Assembly: GCA_003725745.1 (NCBI GenBank)
Contig: RHDP01000001.1
Coordinates: forward strand, 1,147,501 to 1,211,500
Origin: Streptomyces sp. I6
Lineage (GTDB): Bacteria > Actinomycetota > Actinomycetes > Streptomycetales > Streptomycetaceae
Length of the DNA stretch: 64,000 nucleotides
Direction of reading: 5' to 3'
The notes below the pieces were generated by a model that saw nothing but the letters and a program-made list of their open reading frames with translations, was not told where the DNA came from and made no database searches. Position 1 is the first letter of the stretch; each line of letters starts with the position of its first letter. Shown piece after piece: positions 48,066 through 56,141 of the stretch. The position numbers and the translations under genes are program-made.

Positions 48066-48418
48066 GACCTCCTCGGTGTCGCTTCCAGCGGACCACTCTC
48101 AGCGAACCAGTGCCCCCGGCAACGCGCATCCGGAACACCTCAAGCACTCGATACGGAGGGCATCTCAAACACCGATCGAAGGGGTTTCATCCATATATGC
48201 ACCCGTCGACACGCTGGCGGAGATTTCGCCGCACCAAGCGGGCGGTTAGGTGGGCAGGTGGGTGGGCCAAGCGAATCACCCCTTGCGGCACGCTCGCGGA
48301 ACCGGAACCGGAACCAGAACCGGAACCAGAACTGATCAAGAACCGGAACCAGAACCGCACTGGCGTGCGCGGCCGCACTCTGCCGGAAGGCTTCCCGCTC
48401 CGCGACCGCCGGCCCCGC
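48066..48418. other. Intergenic region with hexamer repeat
   Basis: About 350 bases that hold the GGAACC-type hexamer array described separately and a short AT-richer stretch near 48160-48200. No gene is supported. Confidence 0.5.
48298..48357. repeat. CGGAAC/CAGAAC hexamer array
   Basis: About nine hexamers CGGAAC or CAGAAC, interrupted once by TGATCAAG, span 60 bases. In frame it would encode Pro-Glu repeats on one strand and Gly-Ser on the other, but it lies outside any supported gene. Confidence 0.85.
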
Positions 48419-49006
48419 TCACGTCACCCGCTTCGCCCGGTGCTTCCGGGCCCGCAGCCGTACCTCCGCCGGCAGCGACACCAGCCCCGCCGAGTCCCGC
48501 GCGTGGGCGAGTGCCTCGGCCGAGAAGCGGTGCAGCGTCCGGCCGGGTGACGCGAAGGGCTCGAGCAGGAGACGTACACGGGCCGCCGGGGCGGTGCGGC
48601 GGCCGTACAGGGCGACCTGGGCCCGGGCCACTCCGTCCAGGTCCTCGGCCTCTCGCTCGAGTACGGCCTCCATGGCGCGGCCCCGCAGCAGCACCCCCTC
48701 CCCGTCACCGCTGTCCACCAGCACCTCGCCCAGCCTCGAGCGGCGGAACTGCGCCAGCAGCCACCAGAGGGCGAGGAGGACGACGACCGCCAGCGAGGCG
48801 ATCACCAGCGGCCACCACCAGCCCTGGCCCTCCCACCGCTGCCGGCGCACCTCGCCGAGCAGTACGGCTTCGGGTCCCCGCCACGGCCACCAGGACGGCA
48901 CCGGCAGCCCGAGCCCCGCCGCCAGCACCGCTCCCCCCAGCAGGAAGAGCAGCAGACCGGCCAGCCCGGCCAGTACCCGGTTGACGACCCGGAGCATTCC
49001 CCTCAC
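48419..49006 (-). CDS. amaP: AmaP-type alkaline shock membrane anchor
   Basis: A 195-aa protein with two N-terminal helices (VLAGLAGLLLFLLGGAVLAA and WPLVIASLAVVVLLALWWLL) and a cytosolic domain (LEREAEDLDGVARAQVALYG). AmaP anchors Asp23 to the membrane in firmicutes, and here it ends an Asp23 operon. GTG 49006 overlaps the previous stop (GTGA); ATG 48997 is the alternative. Confidence 0.82.
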   Translation of the reverse strand: MRGMLRVVNRVLAGLAGLLLFLLGGAVLAAGLGLPVPSWWPWRGPEAVLLGEVRRQRWEGQGWWWPLVIASLAVVVLLALWWLLAQFRRSRLGEVLVDSGDGEGVLLRGRAMEAVLEREAEDLDGVARAQVALYGRRTAPAARVRLLLEPFASPGRTLHRFSAEALAHARDSAGLVSLPAEVRLRARKHRAKRVT

Positions 49007-49677
49007 CCCTTCTTCGCCGGGCGGCGGACCTGCACGGACAGGGCCGGCCGCCGCACCAGCCCGAGCTCGCGGATGCCCTCGCCCAGCGCGGTGTCCAGAT
49101 CGGACCGGACCTCGTCGAGCTCACGGAAATGGGACACCGCCCGCACCGCGACCCGGGACCGCCTCACCCGCACGCGTACGGACTGGACCCCGGATACCTC
49201 CACCGCCCGGTCCCGCAGCACCAGTTCCGCCGCGTCCCGGTCGAGCCCGGCGCGTACATCGGCGTCGTCCGCCCGGCGCCGCATGGGCAGCAGATGCCGC
49301 AGCCCCGGTGTCACCGCGAGCGCCACCAGCCACACTCCGACCAGGGCGACCGCAGCGGCGCCGGCCAGCACCCACACGTCGTCCACCGGTCTGCTCGCCA
49401 GCTCGTCGGCGAGCGACCGCCGCCAGCGCATCCCGGGCCGGCCGGCGCGTACCGAGGCGAGGTCGAACAGCAGCAGTCCCGCACCGGCCGCCACCACCAG
49501 TGCGAGCAGCCCGGCGGGAACCCGCCGCCGAGACCAGAAGCGTCCGTCGGCACCGTCGTCCTCGGCGGTCTCGGGCAGCGGCCGGAACGCCGCGCCGGAG
49601 GCCGGCTGGTCCGGTTCCCGTTCGGGTGGGCCGACCGGTTCGCCCTCCTGCACGGACTCCTTCACCGGTTCGCTCAT
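49003..49677 (-). CDS. DUF6286-type membrane protein
   Basis: A 224-aa protein. A charged N terminus (SEPVKESVQEGEPVGPPERE) is followed by two helices (VPAGLLALVVAAGAGLLLFD and VWVLAGAAAVALVGVWLVAL) and an alpha/beta domain (AAELVLRDRAVEVSGVQSVR, VRVRRSRVAVRA) that itself resembles the Asp23 fold. From memory it fits DUF6286, found next to Asp23 genes. ATGA overlap on its 5' side and GTGA on its 3' side. Confidence 0.78.
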   Translation of the reverse strand: MSEPVKESVQEGEPVGPPEREPDQPASGAAFRPLPETAEDDGADGRFWSRRRVPAGLLALVVAAGAGLLLFDLASVRAGRPGMRWRRSLADELASRPVDDVWVLAGAAAVALVGVWLVALAVTPGLRHLLPMRRRADDADVRAGLDRDAAELVLRDRAVEVSGVQSVRVRVRRSRVAVRAVSHFRELDEVRSDLDTALGEGIRELGLVRRPALSVQVRRPAKKG

Positions 49678-50093
49678 CGGAGCCTCCCCTGGGCGGCCCG
49701 GCGCGTGTGGACGGAGTGCAGCCGCTCGACCCGTACGGCGACCTCCGGCACCACCATTCCCGCCAGCGCCTCTACCCGCTCGGCCACCCGGCGGCGCACG
49801 GCCCGGCACTGGCCGCCGATGTCGCACGGGTAGTCCAGTTCGAGGCTGATCCTCACCCGGGCGTGACCGTGGTGCACGGCGACCGCCGCATGCGGGGCGG
49901 AACCGCCCTCCGGCACCTGGGCGAGTGCCTCACGGGCCGCCTGGGCGGCGATCTTCGCGACCACGCGGTCGGCGATGACGGTCGCCCCGCGCTCGGACGC
50001 GGGAATCCCCTCCCCCTCGGGGTACGCGATCGCTCCGGGCTCCGGGGGTGCCACCGCGGCCGGCACCGGGGGCGGGGGTGTCTGGGCGGCCAC
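49674..50093 (-). CDS. Asp23/Gls24 family envelope stress protein (short)
   Basis: A 139-aa protein. A Pro-rich start (AAQTPPPPVPAAVAPPEPGA) precedes the Asp23 domain: GATVIADRVVAKIAAQAARE, ALAQVPEGG, VRISLELDYPCDIGGQCRAV, RRRVAERVEALAGMVVPEVA. Asp23 proteins form a layer under the membrane that helps withstand envelope stress. GTG start at 50093. Confidence 0.85.
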   Translation of the reverse strand: MAAQTPPPPVPAAVAPPEPGAIAYPEGEGIPASERGATVIADRVVAKIAAQAAREALAQVPEGGSAPHAAVAVHHGHARVRISLELDYPCDIGGQCRAVRRRVAERVEALAGMVVPEVAVRVERLHSVHTRRAAQGRLR

Positions 50094-50099
50094 GCCAGG

Positions 50100-50291
50100 T
50101 CACCCCCGCCGGTCGCCGCGCTGGCGGCCCCGGAAGAAGTCGCCCGGTTCGAGGTCGCCGTCAAGGATGCGCCCGACGACGAACCCGACCGCCCCCAACG
50201 CCGCCACCAGCAGGAACGCCGCGAACCCGCCGAAGTATCCGGCGAATCCGAGCGCCATCCCGGCCAGCAGACCGGCAACCGCCATGCTCAT
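50100..50291 (-). CDS. Small DUF2273-like membrane protein
   Basis: A 63-aa protein with two helices (AVAGLLAGMALGFAGYFGGF and FLLVAALGAVGFVVGRILDG) and a basic tail GDFFRGRQRGDRRG. Small two-helix DUF2273 proteins are standard members of Asp23 operons. ATG 50291 or 50285. Confidence 0.82.
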   Translation of the reverse strand: MSMAVAGLLAGMALGFAGYFGGFAAFLLVAALGAVGFVVGRILDGDLEPGDFFRGRQRGDRRG

Positions 50292-50315
50292 CCCGGGCTC
50301 CTCTCGTGAGCTCCG

Positions 50316-50774
50316 CTACTGGATCCGCGGTTCCGTCTCTTCGTCTTCCTCGTCCGGCAGCTTCACATCGCCGACGGCAATGTTGACCTCGACGACTTGG
50401 AGACCGGCCATCCGCTCCACCGCGGCGACGACGTTCTCCCGCACGGCGCGGGCCACGTCCGCGATCGCGACCCCGTAGTCGACGACGATCTCCAGGTCGA
50501 GCGCGGTCTGCTTCTCACCCACCTCGGCCTTCACCCCTCGGGTGACGGGCGGTTTGCCTCCGGGCACCCGATCGCGCACCGCGCCGAAGGTGCGGGAGAG
50601 GCCGCTGCCCATCGCATGCACACCGACCACGTCGCGGGCCGCGAGTGCGGCGATCTTCTCGACGACGCCGTCCGCGATGGTGGTACGGCCCCGGGTACCC
50701 GGGTCGCCGCCGCCCCGCCGTACCGCGGCGGCCGATTCCTTGGTCACACTGACATCCGTGTCGGTCATCGCCAT
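50316..50774 (-). CDS. Asp23/Gls24 family envelope stress protein
   Basis: A 152-aa protein. RGRTTIADGVVEKIAALAAR, DVVGVHAMGSG, TALDLEIVVDYGVAIADVAR and MAGLQVVEVNIAVGDVKLPD give a full Asp23 domain. An acidic tail (DEEDEETEPRIQ) closes it. It is first in the operon; ATG 50774 follows GGAAAGG. Confidence 0.92.
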   Translation of the reverse strand: MAMTDTDVSVTKESAAAVRRGGGDPGTRGRTTIADGVVEKIAALAARDVVGVHAMGSGLSRTFGAVRDRVPGGKPPVTRGVKAEVGEKQTALDLEIVVDYGVAIADVARAVRENVVAAVERMAGLQVVEVNIAVGDVKLPDEEDEETEPRIQ

Positions 50775-50887
50775 GCGTACCTTTCCGAGCGGTGGTGAAC
50801 TCCCGACTACGTTGACCACACTAAGTCCCCTTGCCCGCTCCCGCGCCGGAGAATGCGGCAGGCTGGAGCAATGACGAGGCGACACCG

Positions 50888-51826
50888 ATGACGGCGGCCG
50901 AGGGCTGGACCGAGGCCGTACGGGCCCGGCTGCGACCGGGCAGACTGCTACCGCTCGGCACTCCGGAGGACGGCGCCTGGCTCGCGGAACAGGCCGCCGA
51001 AAAGGTGCTGCGGCAAGCCGCCATGAGGGTGCCGGGCGTGGTACCCGGCCTTATCCGGGTGGGGCTCGCCGACCCCGGCCGGGCCGGGGCTCCGACCGTC
51101 CCGCCTCCCCCTGCCGCGCTGCCGCCGGGCCCCCTCCGGATCGAGGCCGAGTTCGCGGCCGTCGGCGCGGTGCCCCTGGCCGAGCCGGCGGGGCTGCTGC
51201 GCAGGGCGCTGTTCGCCGCCGCCGGGGAGCGGCTCGGGCTGCGGGTCGCGGCAGTGGATCTCCGGATCACGGCCCTGCTGGACGTGCCTCCGGAACCGGA
51301 CGGGGAGCGGACGCCGGCGGACGCCGGCACACCCCCGGTCGCCGGTCCGGCCGCCGCCGGGCCGCGCAATGCGGGTACGGACGACACGGGTACGGACAGG
51401 GCGGGTACGGACGACACGGGTACGGACAGGGCGGGTACGGACGACACGGACAGGGATGACACGGACAGGGACGGGGCGCGGGCCATCGATCGCGGGCGGC
51501 AGCCGAGGCAGGCGGCCGCCACTGAGCCGGACGGCACGGAAGGCACCGGGGACCGGCTCCCGGGAGCCCATCCCGGAGCGGGTTCCATGACTCCGGCGGG
51601 TGCCGTCGCCGCCGCGGCGGCCGCCGTTCCGGGCGTCGCCCGGCTCACCGGCACGCTCGGGACGGCCTTGTGGGCCGACGAGCCGTCCGTCCGGGTCGAA
51701 TGCGCGACGGCGCCGGGCCATCGTCCCGTGGAGGTGGCCCGCGCGGTCCGCGCCGCGGTCGTCTCGGTGCTGCCGTCGCCGCTTCCCGTGACGGTCCTCG
51801 TCATGGAGGTCGGCCTCGGCGAATGA
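50888..51826 (+). CDS. Two-module Asp23-like protein with repeat linker
   Basis: About 312 aa, divergent from the Asp23 operon. An N-terminal Asp23-like module (AAEKVLRQAAMRVPGVVPGL, LRIEAEFAAVGAVPLAEPAG) and a C-terminal one (AAAAAVPGVARLTGTLGTAL, VRVECATAPGHRPVEVARAV) flank a low-complexity Gly-Thr-Asp linker encoded by a 30-base tandem repeat. ATG 50888 ends a 6-codon mini-ORF (ATG 50871 to TGA 50889-50891) in CGATGA. TTG 50831 in frame is a longer alternative. Confidence 0.7.
   Translation: MTAAEGWTEAVRARLRPGRLLPLGTPEDGAWLAEQAAEKVLRQAAMRVPGVVPGLIRVGLADPGRAGAPTVPPPPAALPPGPLRIEAEFAAVGAVPLAEPAGLLRRALFAAAGERLGLRVAAVDLRITALLDVPPEPDGERTPADAGTPPVAGPAAAGPRNAGTDDTGTDRAGTDDTGTDRAGTDDTDRDDTDRDGARAIDRGRQPRQAAATEPDGTEGTGDRLPGAHPGAGSMTPAGAVAAAAAAVPGVARLTGTLGTALWADEPSVRVECATAPGHRPVEVARAVRAAVVSVLPSPLPVTVLVMEVGLGE
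51371..51460 (+). repeat. 30-bp tandem repeat inside the Asp23-like gene
   Basis: The unit GCGGGTACGGACGACACGGG plus TACGGACAGG is repeated exactly at 51371-51400 and 51401-51430, with a partial third. It encodes AGTDDTGTDR repeats and keeps the reading frame. Confidence 0.9.
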
Positions 51827-51994
51827 GCGCCGACCCGGCCACCGGATACGCGACGTACCGGGGGGCCGAGCCGGGGCGTGCCGAGCCGGGGGCGGCGAAC
51901 GCCGTTCGCGTCTCCGCGCGCCGCTGCCCCTGGTCCCGTTCCGCCCCTCACCCGGGCCCCGGCGGGGCCGGCCGCGCCCCGCAGCCCGAGCCGG

Positions 51995-52786
51995 TCAGTC
52001 CGCGAGGCCCGCCAGGTCGCGCAGGCGGCGTGCCTGCGCGGCGCGTTCGGCGGTGCGCTGGTCCTCGTACGTGCGAGACCCGGCACCGCCCAGCAGCACC
52101 TTGGTCTCGATCACCGCGTCACGCGGCGCGGCGAGCAGCGCGGCGGTCAGGTCCCGAACCGACGCGTCGAGTTCCTCCGCCGGCACGGCGAGGTTCGCGA
52201 GTCCGGTCCGCTCCGCCTCGTCGGCCTGGACGTAGCGGCCCGTGGCGCAGATCTCCAGCGCACGGGCATATCCCACGAGCGAGACGAGCGGGTGCGTCCC
52301 GGTGAGGTCGGGAACCAGGCCCAGGCTGGTCTCACGCATGGCGAACTGCACGTCCTGCGCGACGACCCGCAGGTCGCAGGCGAGGGCGAGCTGGAACCCG
52401 GCACCGATGGCATGCCCCTGGACAGCCGCGATGGACACGATGTCGTTGCGGCGCCACCAGGTGAACGCCTCCTGGTACTCGGCGATGACGGCGTCGAGCT
52501 CGGCGTCCGAGCCGCGTGCGAGATCGATGAACGACGGCTCGCCGTCGAATCCCTCCGGCGTGAAGGCCTGCCGGTCGAGCCCCGCGGAGAAGGACTTGCC
52601 CTCGCCGCGCAGCACGACCACCCGCACGGTACCCGGCAGCGACCGCCCGGCCTCGGCCAACGCCCGCCAGAGAGCGGGAGATTGGGCATTGCGCTTGGCC
52701 GGGTTGGTGAGAGTCACCGTGGCCACCGCGTCTTCGACGGTGAGCCGTACGCCGTCCTTGTCGAGCACAGAGTCCAGCGAAGTCAT
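51995..52786 (-). CDS. Enoyl-CoA hydratase/isomerase family protein
   Basis: A 263-aa crotonase-fold protein. SFSAGLDRQAF is the first oxyanion loop and VQGHAIGAGFQLALACDLRV the second. At the first catalytic position of enoyl-CoA hydratase (the Glu in GGGCEL) this protein has Gln (GAGFQL); the second Glu is kept (RETSLG). It may thus be an isomerase, hydrolase or other crotonase rather than a true hydratase. ATG at 52786. Confidence 0.9.
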   Translation of the reverse strand: MTSLDSVLDKDGVRLTVEDAVATVTLTNPAKRNAQSPALWRALAEAGRSLPGTVRVVVLRGEGKSFSAGLDRQAFTPEGFDGEPSFIDLARGSDAELDAVIAEYQEAFTWWRRNDIVSIAAVQGHAIGAGFQLALACDLRVVAQDVQFAMRETSLGLVPDLTGTHPLVSLVGYARALEICATGRYVQADEAERTGLANLAVPAEELDASVRDLTAALLAAPRDAVIETKVLLGGAGSRTYEDQRTAERAAQARRLRDLAGLAD

Positions 52787-52925
52787 GAGGTGCCTCCGGT
52801 TCCGGTGCGGTGAGTGCAGCGAGAGTCAAGTGACTGCACAGTAACCACCCGGTCGACCGCGAGATCAGCCGGGTGGCCGGCACCGGAGACCGGTCGGCCT
52901 CAGACCACGCTCGGGAACGGGGACG

Positions 52926-53147
52926 TCAGGTCGAAGCGGCCTTCTTGCCCCGCGTCGCCCCGCCGCGTCCACGCAGCGTGACTCCGGACTCGCTGAGCAT
53001 CCGATGGACGAATCCGTAGGAGCGGCCGGTCTCCTCGGCCAACGCCCGGATGCTCGCACCGGAGTCGTACTTCTTCTTCAGGTCTGCCGCGAGCTTGTCG
53101 CGCGCGGCGCCGGTTACCCGGCTGCCCTTCTTCAGAGTCTCGGCCAC
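52926..53147 (-). CDS. 73-aa helix-turn-helix protein
   Basis: MAETLKKGSRVTGAARDKLA leads into a helix-turn-helix: SGASIRALAEETGRSYGFVH, RMLSESGV. A basic tail (RGRGGATRGKKAAST) follows. GTG at 53147 has GAGGAGG upstream. The protein is short, basic and probably binds DNA alone. From memory, very similar 70-80-aa proteins are widespread in actinobacteria. The ORF can extend upstream but lacks a ribosome-binding site there. Confidence 0.8.
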   Translation of the reverse strand: MAETLKKGSRVTGAARDKLAADLKKKYDSGASIRALAEETGRSYGFVHRMLSESGVTLRGRGGATRGKKAAST

Positions 53148-53833
53148 CCGTGCCTCCTCATGGGAAGTGCGCTCTGGACTCTCATGATCACCCCTACCGG
53201 GCTTCATGGCCACCCATTCGACAAGGTCCGTGCGACGAGCTTCGGCGGCGGCACATGCCCGAGCGCCACCGGAATACAATATTCCGATGATCGCCGGCAG
53301 GGGGTTTCAGCGGTCCGGAGGCCGAAATTCCAGGTCAGAGGCGCCCTCGTCGACATTGCTGGGCAATGGGGGTGACGCACCGTCGCCGCGGACCGCCACG
53401 CCGGGGTACGAGACGCACTCACTCAGATGAAGGATCAGAGCTGAGCCGAATGATCCATACGGAGTGGATCAGTCCGGATGAATCCTCCCGGCTCCCGTCC
53501 CTACCCGGACGTGCCCCCGGGTCCCTGCTTCCCCGCGGCCCCTCTGGGCGACCCCCTCGGCGGTCCGGGGCGGCGGCCCCTCGCGTCGGGGTGGGGCAGG
53601 AAGCCCGCCCGGGCCCCGGGGCCCGGGCATGGGGCCTTCCCCGGAGCCCGGGGCTCCGGGGAAGCGTCGCACCCGGAGGCTCGCCCTCGTACCGGGGAAG
53701 CACCAGGGCGCCTCGACCGCGCGGCGAGGAGCCGTCCGGGGCGTCGCGAGCCGGTGGCCTCCAGGCCGCGGCGCCAGGTCTACCGCCCGGGAACGTGGGA
53801 ACGGTGATCCACCAGGCTGGGCAGTACAGCCGG
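53148..53833. other. Intergenic region with large palindromes
   Basis: About 690 bases without a supported gene; long open frames here are GC-bias artefacts. It holds AT-richer sequence near 53270-53290 and 53430-53480 (probable promoters) and two strong palindromes at 53607-53628 and 53636-53664. Confidence 0.5.
53607..53664. terminator. Adjacent palindrome and hairpin, possible terminator
   Basis: A perfect 22-base palindrome built from GCCCGGGCCCC is followed 7 bases later by a 13-base stem (CTTCCCCGGAGCC with GGCTCCGGGGAAG) around CGG. It lies 170 bases after the ABC-F stop; it may end that transcript or have another role. Confidence 0.6.
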
Positions 53834-55432
53834 CTAGGCCAGCGCGACGAGATCCGCGTAGTCCTTGCCCCACAGGTCCTCGACCCCGTCCGGCAGCAGA
53901 ATGATCCGCTCCGGCTGCAGGGCCTCGACCGCGCCCTCGTCGTGGGTCACCAGGACGACCGCTCCCTTGTACGTGCGCAGCGCGCCGAGGATCTCCTCGC
54001 GGCTGGCCGGGTCGAGGTTGTTGGTCGGCTCGTCGAGCAGCAGGACGTTCGCCGAGGAGACCACCAGGGTGGCCAGCGCCAGCCGCGTCTTCTCCCCGCC
54101 CGAGAGCACCCCGGCCGGCTTGTCGACGTCGTCGCCGGAGAACAGGAAGGACCCCAGCACCTTGCGGACCTCGACGAGGTCGAGATCGGGCGCGGCGGAG
54201 CGCATGTTCTCCAGGACCGTGCGGTCCGGGTCGAGCGTCTCGTGCTCCTGGGCGTAGTAGCCGAGCTTCAGTCCGTGGCCCTCCAGGACCTCGCCGGTGT
54301 CGGGCTTCTCCACCCCGCCGAGAAGCCGCAGCAGGGTGGTCTTGCCGGCGCCGTTGAGGCCGAGGACGACCACCCGGGAGCCCTTGTCGATGGCCAGGTC
54401 GACGTCGGTGAAGATCTCGAGCGAGCCGTAGGACTTGGACAGCCCCTCCGCCGTCAGCGGGGTCTTCCCGCAGGGCGCCGGCTCGGGGAAGCGCAGCTTC
54501 GCGACCTTGTCGGAGAGGCGCACCTCCTCCAGACCGGCCAGCAGCCGCTCGGCACGGCGGGCCATGTTCTGGGCGGCGACGGTCTTGGTGGCCTTGGCCC
54601 GCATCTTGTCGGCCTGGGCGTTGAGCGCCGCGGCCTTCTTCTCCGCGTTCTGGCGCTCGCGCCTGCGGCGCTTCTCGTCGGCCTCGCGCTGCTGCTGGTA
54701 GAGCTTCCATCCCATGTTGTAGACGTCGATCGTGGAGCGGTTGGCGTCCAGGTAGAAGACCTTGTTGACGACGGTCTCCACGAGGTCGACGTCGTGGGAG
54801 ATGACCACGAAGCCGCCGCGGTAGGTCTTGAGGTACTCGCGCAGCCAGACGATCGAGTCGGCGTCGAGGTGGTTCGTGGGCTCGTCGAGCAGGAGCGTGT
54901 CGGCGTCCGAGAACAGGATCCGCGCGAGTTCGACACGGCGCCGCTGGCCGCCGGAGAGGGTGTGCAGCGGCTGTCCGAGTACCCGGTCGGGCAGGTTGAG
55001 CGCGGCGGCGATGGTGGCCGCCTCGGACTCGGCCGCGTACCCGCCCTTGGTCAGGAACTCGGTCTCCTGGCGCTCGTACTGGCGGAGCGCCTTCTCGCGG
55101 GTGGTGCCCTTGCCGGTGGCGATGCGGTGCTCGTTCTCCCGCATCTTGCGGATCAGGACGTCGAGGCCGCGGGCGGAGAGGATGCGGTCCCGGGCGAACA
55201 CGTCGAGGTCGCCGGTGCGCGGGTCCTGCGGCAGATAGCCGACCTGGCCCGATCGGGCGATCTGGCCGCCGGCGGGGATGCCCTCGCCGGCGAGGCACTT
55301 GGTGAGGGTCGTCTTGCCCGCTCCGTTGCGGCCCACCAGGCCGATGCGGTCGCCCTTGGCGATACGGAAGGTGGCGGACTCGATGAGGACGCGGGCGCCG
55401 GCACGCAGCTCGATGCCGGAAGCGGTGATCAC
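53834..55432 (-). CDS. ABC-F family ATPase (ribosome-associated)
   Basis: A 532-aa protein of two ABC domains and no membrane segment. First domain: GRNGAGKTT, LSGGQRRRVELARILF, LLLDEPTNHLDADS. Then the charged P-site-tRNA-interaction linker (READEKRRRRERQNAEKKAA). Second domain: GLNGAGKTT, LSGGEKTRLALATLVV, DEPTNNLDPAS. ABC-F proteins act on ribosomes in translation or antibiotic protection. GTG at 55432 opens MITASGIELRAGARVLIESA. Confidence 0.94.
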   Translation of the reverse strand: MITASGIELRAGARVLIESATFRIAKGDRIGLVGRNGAGKTTLTKCLAGEGIPAGGQIARSGQVGYLPQDPRTGDLDVFARDRILSARGLDVLIRKMRENEHRIATGKGTTREKALRQYERQETEFLTKGGYAAESEAATIAAALNLPDRVLGQPLHTLSGGQRRRVELARILFSDADTLLLDEPTNHLDADSIVWLREYLKTYRGGFVVISHDVDLVETVVNKVFYLDANRSTIDVYNMGWKLYQQQREADEKRRRRERQNAEKKAAALNAQADKMRAKATKTVAAQNMARRAERLLAGLEEVRLSDKVAKLRFPEPAPCGKTPLTAEGLSKSYGSLEIFTDVDLAIDKGSRVVVLGLNGAGKTTLLRLLGGVEKPDTGEVLEGHGLKLGYYAQEHETLDPDRTVLENMRSAAPDLDLVEVRKVLGSFLFSGDDVDKPAGVLSGGEKTRLALATLVVSSANVLLLDEPTNNLDPASREEILGALRTYKGAVVLVTHDEGAVEALQPERIILLPDGVEDLWGKDYADLVALA

Positions 55433-55953
55433 GGAAAGACTCCAGGACGGATGGACGGCGGAAGGACGACGGGCGCGCGGAGGCTTCGACGCCGTCTAAT
55501 CCATGAGGAGAATTGCCATGCGGCCAGTCTACCGGGACCGGGCAACCGGATTTCTGTGGCGCTGACCACGGCGCCCGGGCGCCCGCGGCGCGGAAGGTCC
55601 CGGCGCAGCGGAGTGGGAGCGGCCGGGACACCGCGACCGGGGCAGGCCCGGGTCCGGTCCCGGGGCCGAGGGGCCGGAAGTCCGGTGGGCGCGACGGGGG
55701 TTCGGCCCGGGGCGCGGGCAGCCGGGCGGAAGCCCGGGCAGGCCGGCACGTGGTTCCACCAGGGCTCCCGCACCAGGTGGCGTGACCTGGTGCGACACCT
55801 TCCGCGGAACCGCCGCGGCGGCCGCAGGGCGGTGTCCGTACCCCCTGCCGGACCGGGACGCGGGTCACCCGTCATCGCGCGGAGAGTACGCACGTCCGCA
55901 GCACCCGGAACACGGAGTCCGGAACACCCGGAACACGGAGTGGAGATCCTGGA
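55433..55953. other. Intergenic region with short tandem duplications
   Basis: No gene is supported. ACCCGGAACACGGAGT occurs at 55903-55918 and 55926-55941. GGAGTGGAGATCCT is exactly duplicated at 55937-55964, running into the glyoxalase remnant. Confidence 0.6.
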
Positions 55954-56070
55954 GTGGAGATCCTGATGCCGCCCACCGACCGGGACTACGGCGCCCGGGA
56001 CCACACGGCCGGCGATCCGGAGGGGAACGTCTGGAGCTTCGGCACGTACCGGCCGCGACCGCGGGCGGGC
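55954..56070 (+). pseudogene. C-terminal remnant of a glyoxalase-like (VOC) protein
   Basis: The frame reads MEILMPPTDRDYGARDHTAG, then DPEGNVWSFGTYRP. The RDYGAR...DPEGNVWSFGTYRP tail is the characteristic end of VOC/glyoxalase-family proteins. No matching N-terminal three quarters exists upstream, and the frame continues past the usual end. A tandem 14-base duplication lies at its left edge. It is best read as a relic left by a deletion. Confidence 0.6.
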
Positions 56071-56141
56071 CCGATGTCCTGTGCCGTGAGCCCATGGGCA
56101 CGGGTGGGTGACGGCCCGCGGGCGGAGCCGGTCTCGCGCGG

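Noticed and set aside
48298-48357. A CRISPR-like repeat
   Set aside because: Units are 6 bases with no spacers; it is a simple-sequence array. No cas gene is present.
53366-55966. An 866-codon plus-strand frame across the ABC-F gene
   Set aside because: It mirrors the ABC-F gene, has no domain and no start signal.
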